A DNA stretch of 64,000 bases, taken from the NCBI RefSeq assembly GCF_013155295.1, contig NZ_JABJXT010000012.1, positions 87,574 to 151,573 on the forward strand, written 5' to 3'. Source of the stretch: Pseudogemmobacter hezensis (lineage in GTDB: Bacteria; Pseudomonadota; Alphaproteobacteria; Rhodobacterales; Rhodobacteraceae). Shown piece by piece: positions 61,911 through 64,000 of this stretch. Position 1 is the first letter of the stretch. Every line of letters begins with the position of its first letter. The notes beneath the pieces are model-generated. The model made no database searches. It was not told the DNA's origin and saw only the letters and a list, made by a program, of their open reading frames with translations. The position numbers and the translations under genes were made by a program.

Positions 61911-62102
61911 ATGTCTCTCGGTCCCGCGCTCGCAGGCGCTGCTGGCTCACTTATTGGCGGCCTTTTGGGCGGCAAGAGTAAGCCTTACGAGATGACGCCA
62001 GATTTGGGACGCCGCTTGCGGCGCTCGTCTGGCTTCTGACGACTACGGCTTTAACTCCCTGCCCCTTCTCGGGATCGCCAACGCCTCTGCCGTTCGCGGC
62101 AA
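61911..62102 (+). pseudogene. Microvirus pilot-protein-like relic, frameshifted
   Basis: From ATG 61911 the frame reads MSLGPALAGAAGSLIGGLLG then GKSKPYEMTPDLG before ending at 62040. Shifting to another frame near 62008 restores a sensible continuation, LASDDYGFNSLPLLGIANAS AVRGN, up to about 62102. A glycine-rich amphipathic start followed by a GFN-x-L-x-LLG segment resembles the N-terminus of DNA pilot (VP2) proteins of alphaproteobacterial Microviridae. Third codon positions are T-rich, unlike host genes here and as is usual in ssDNA phages. Upstream (about 61800-61910) the same frame encodes a hydrophobic stretch. Short, frameshifted and judged from memory of the family. Confidence 0.35.
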
Positions 62103-62111
62103 TGAGGGCGC

Positions 62112-62420
62112 GTGTTGTCTCAATCCGTCAGCATCGAACCTGACCCGATCGCGGGGCGGATGGCATACCATGCGCCGTTCCGTTCGCGAGGGCTGGAAGG
62201 CCGCCGGCTACCCCCGCTGCTGCGCGGCGGACCGCCTGGCATCGGCAAAAGTCATTGGGCCCGCAAGCCCTGTGATCTGCTCACTGCACCGGACATGGCG
62301 CGGGCAGCGAGGAGGCCAGCTTTGGGCTGATGGGCAGTCAGCGCGGCTGAGGCGGCACTGAGCCGGGGTGCCTTGTCTGGACGATACTGCGCACCGCGGT
62401 CGCGAGGCGCATCGTGATGC
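62112..62420 (+). pseudogene. Broken AAA+ ATPase gene fragment
   Basis: Two frames must be joined. The first (from 62112) contains PPLLRGGPPGIGKSHWARK, a Walker A region of the Rhodobacteraceae AAA family ATPases. The second, from about 62312, reads EASFGLMGSQRG, stop, GGTEPGCLVWTILRTAVARR, matching the family stretch that normally has Trp where the TGA stop now sits. At least one frameshift and one nonsense change are therefore visible, and the region after Walker B is missing. It is a dead remnant. Confidence 0.6.
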
Positions 62421-62514
62421 GGGGCCCCATCGCATTCGATGCGATGAGGTGGTGCCCGGGGCGTTCAGGATCGAAGCAGGCCCGATCTGGCTCTGGCCGT
62501 GTTGGCTGTGCAGT

Positions 62515-63654
62515 TCAGACCGGGGCAAGTGCACCACGGGCCAGCGCGACCAGCTCGGCCTGGCGATGCAGCCCTGTCTTCTCATAGATCCGCAGCGTAT
62601 GGGTTTTCAGAGTGCTGGGTGCGATACCAAGTTCCTCGGCAATCTGCCTGGCAGACTGACCTGTGCAAAGCCGCTGCAGGATCTGGGTCTCTGCGCCTGT
62701 CAGCGCGTAAAGAGACGCGAGGGCCTCCAGTGCAACCGATCTGTCGCGCGTGGACGGACCCGCAAGGAAAAGCATGCATTGCGCGCCGGCCATTCCGGAC
62801 CTGTCGGTAAGCGGCAGTACATGCGCGACCCATGGCTCATTCTGTGCATCCGTAAAGGCAGTGCCAAAGGGGCTGGCCTGAGCAGGCTCCTCGCATGCGC
62901 TGACCGAAAGCAGCGCCTTTCTGACGCGGCGCTGCGCCTCCGGGTCCGTCAGGATAAGGGTGCCGTTGGCCACCCTGAGAATGCCGCATTCCGCGATAAC
63001 CTTCTCTGCCGCACGATTGTGGAAATGCAGTTTCAGATCGCTGTCGACCATGAAGAGGGGAACGCTGATATTGTGCAGCGCGGTTTCCAAACTCGTCTGA
63101 CGGATCTGTTGCAGTTCCAGCACACGGCTTACGGCTATTGCGCGTTGCAGATGTGGCACCAGAAGCCGCATGATCTCAATCTCGCGCGGGCCGACCAGCC
63201 CATGGCTTTCATGACGGTTGAAACCGATGGTCCCCAGCGTGGTCTTATCGCGTGTCAGCCCCACGGCAATCGCATCGACGAACCCCTGCGGCCGATTGAA
63301 GCCGAGATGAAATGGATCATCGCTGTCCCCGGAAATCGCAACCGGATTGACCGCCGAAAGCACCGCCGGTTCCTCAAGCGGCATATTCCGCACAACGGCA
63401 TCACCGCCCCAAAGCGAAACCAGCCCGTCCGAGAATTCGTGCAACCGCCCCAGCCAGGCAGGATCAAACCCGGTCGCAGAGGCCAGCAAAGGCTGGCCCG
63501 TTTCCAGATCGATCAGGCTGACAACGCCGGTGCGAAGATCAAGCTCATCGCAAATCGCGGCCATCGCCTCAGACCAAAGCGCGGGATCAAGGGCGCAATC
63601 GTAAATCCTGGCGATCAGAGCAGAAAGGCTTTCCGGGGAGATATATGAATCCAT
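62515..63654 (-). CDS. LuxR-type transcriptional regulator
   Basis: 379 residues. N-terminal part (about 1-200) is a GAF/PAS-like sensory region (SLSALIARIYDCALDPALWS at the start), a PAS-like segment follows (about 195-300, SVPLFMVDSDLKLHFHNRAA), and the C-terminus is a complete GerE helix-turn-helix (about 318-372, LTGAETQILQRLCTGQSARQ then IAEELGIAPSTLKTHTLRIY). No autoinducer-domain motif is seen, so it is not a classical quorum-sensing LuxR. Start ATG 63654 has a weak ribosome site. It is an intact gene between decayed elements; no target gene is obvious. Confidence 0.8.
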   Translation of the reverse strand: MDSYISPESLSALIARIYDCALDPALWSEAMAAICDELDLRTGVVSLIDLETGQPLLASATGFDPAWLGRLHEFSDGLVSLWGGDAVVRNMPLEEPAVLSAVNPVAISGDSDDPFHLGFNRPQGFVDAIAVGLTRDKTTLGTIGFNRHESHGLVGPREIEIMRLLVPHLQRAIAVSRVLELQQIRQTSLETALHNISVPLFMVDSDLKLHFHNRAAEKVIAECGILRVANGTLILTDPEAQRRVRKALLSVSACEEPAQASPFGTAFTDAQNEPWVAHVLPLTDRSGMAGAQCMLFLAGPSTRDRSVALEALASLYALTGAETQILQRLCTGQSARQIAEELGIAPSTLKTHTLRIYEKTGLHRQAELVALARGALAPV

Positions 63655-63752
63655 ATGGCGAAATCCAGGTCAGTCTCGCCATATTCATGCCTGTGCTCTG
63701 CGTCCTGGCAAGAAAAATCGACCTCTGCCGCTTGTCTGAAACAGCGGAGGTG

Positions 63753-63838
63753 TCAGTATTCCAGGAGTTTGCCGCCTTTGGAAAGCGCGATCATCACACC
63801 GCAGCGATCCCCTGGCTTCAGCTCTTTGCGGGGTGCGC
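63753..63838 (-). pseudogene. 3' fragment of an unidentified gene, cut by IS end
   Basis: The minus strand encodes RAPRKELKPGDRCGVMIALS KGGKLLEY and a stop at 63753. The upstream part is interrupted by IS-end-like sequence at 63839-63857. The composition looks protein-like, but no family is recognised. Confidence 0.3.
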
Positions 63839-63857
63839 GGCTCTGTTGCGCAAATTC
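63839..63857. repeat. IS inverted-repeat-like end
   Basis: GGCTCTGTTGCGCAAATTC resembles IS terminal repeats and shares GGCT-Y-TGTTGCGC with the end at 63873. It may be the tip of an older insertion into which the right-edge IS went. Confidence 0.35.
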
Positions 63858-63872
63858 CGTGAGGGGTTCAAC

Positions 63873-64000
63873 GGGCTTTGTTGCGCTATTCGGCTTGGGG
63901 GCGCAGATACCCCTTTCCCGGTTATCTTCAGCGCATGCGGACGGTCTCGGGCGTTCCGAGTGATGTGAAGCGGTTCATGAGTGCGATGCGGATCTGAACC
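63873..64000 (-). mobile_element. End of an IS5-type insertion sequence, runs off right edge
   Basis: Terminal sequence GGGCTTTGTTGCGCTATTCGGC at 63873-63894, in the style of IS5-family (IS427-group) ends, followed inward by the 3' end of a transposase frame (63928-64000). Only the end is in the window. Confidence 0.6.
63928..64000 (-). CDS. Transposase C-terminus (IS5-type), partial
   Basis: The last 23 codons before a TGA at 63928 read VQIRIALMNRFTSLGTPETV RMR. The IRIA-MNRFT-LGTP pattern is what I recall for the C-termini of IS5-family transposases in Rhodobacteraceae. The gene enters from beyond base 64000, so integrity cannot be judged. A terminal repeat lies 34 bases further on. Confidence 0.55.
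   Translation of the reverse strand, partial: VQIRIALMNRFTSLGTPETVRMR

Noticed and set aside
61731..62420. Complete prophage with a second dif copy
   Set aside because: I scanned to about 62.5 kb for another GCATAA/TTATGT pair and saw none, and no capsid or replication gene is readable. Only a relic is claimed.
1..64000. CRISPR arrays, tRNA or rRNA genes
   Set aside because: No regularly spaced direct repeats, cloverleaf sequences or rRNA-like stretches were seen.

Overview
The window looks like accessory, catabolism-rich DNA from a high-GC alphaproteobacterium of the Rhodobacteraceae type (Paracoccus- or Rhodobacter-like). The signs are GC-rich third codon positions, long operons with ATGA or TGATG start/stop overlaps, a ChvE-GguABC sugar system with a GbpR-like regulator, and Rhodobacteraceae-style phage, AAA+ ATPase and IS5-type remnants. 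No rRNA, tRNA, CRISPR array or replication genes were seen. Host assignment is by protein resemblance only.

Layout, left to right. 0-0.5 kb: 5' part of a phage-type structural gene running off the left edge. 0.8-4.2 kb: a polysaccharide flippase convergent with a Wzc/ExoP-type chain-length kinase. 4.3-9.7 kb: a HugZ-like protein, DoxX, two LysR regulators, and a 2-oxoglutarate dioxygenase plus class II aldolase pair. 9.8-15.4 kb: an iron-uptake unit on the minus strand (FecI-type sigma, FecR-type regulator, TonB receptor, YVTN beta-propeller). 15.8-17.7 kb: an ammonium transporter and a small exported protein. 17.8-32.0 kb: two nucleoside-type (BMP) ABC systems separated by an aldose-epimerase-like gene and a MYG1-like gene. 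The second system carries an amidase and a CodA-like deaminase and has a RutR-like operator upstream. 32-50.4 kb: a sugar locus with two CUT2 ABC importers (ChvE-GguAB and YtfQRT-YjfF) and enzymes for oxidative, non-phosphorylating degradation of L-arabinose and D-galactose. 50.7-55.4 kb: a small membrane protein, a Na/Pi cotransporter, an ECF sigma factor with a putative anti-sigma partner, and a small ACT-like protein. 55.9-61.2 kb: a sulfate ABC importer and an FAD-dependent oxidoreductase. 61.2-64 kb: a decayed segment with a dif-like XerCD site, a microvirus-like pilot-protein relic, a broken AAA+ ATPase gene, an intact LuxR-type regulator and the end of an IS element.

How the genes fit together. 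The sugar locus appears able to import aldoses by two routes, interconvert anomers (GalM), oxidise at C1 (Gfo/Idh dehydrogenase), open the lactone (SMP-30) and dehydrate the aldonate (IlvD/Edd). It then branches: pentose to 2-oxoglutarate through the GguC/FAH protein and a semialdehyde dehydrogenase, and hexose to pyruvate and glyceraldehyde 3-phosphate through DgoK and DgoA. The second BMP operon looks like uptake and hydrolytic processing of a pyrimidine-like compound.

Recurring design: in three of the four importers the substrate-binding-protein gene is separated from the ATPase gene by a strong GC hairpin, a likely mRNA expression-ratio device. The most unusual region is 61.7-62.4 kb, where the dif-like site lies next to a possible integrated ssDNA-phage remnant.
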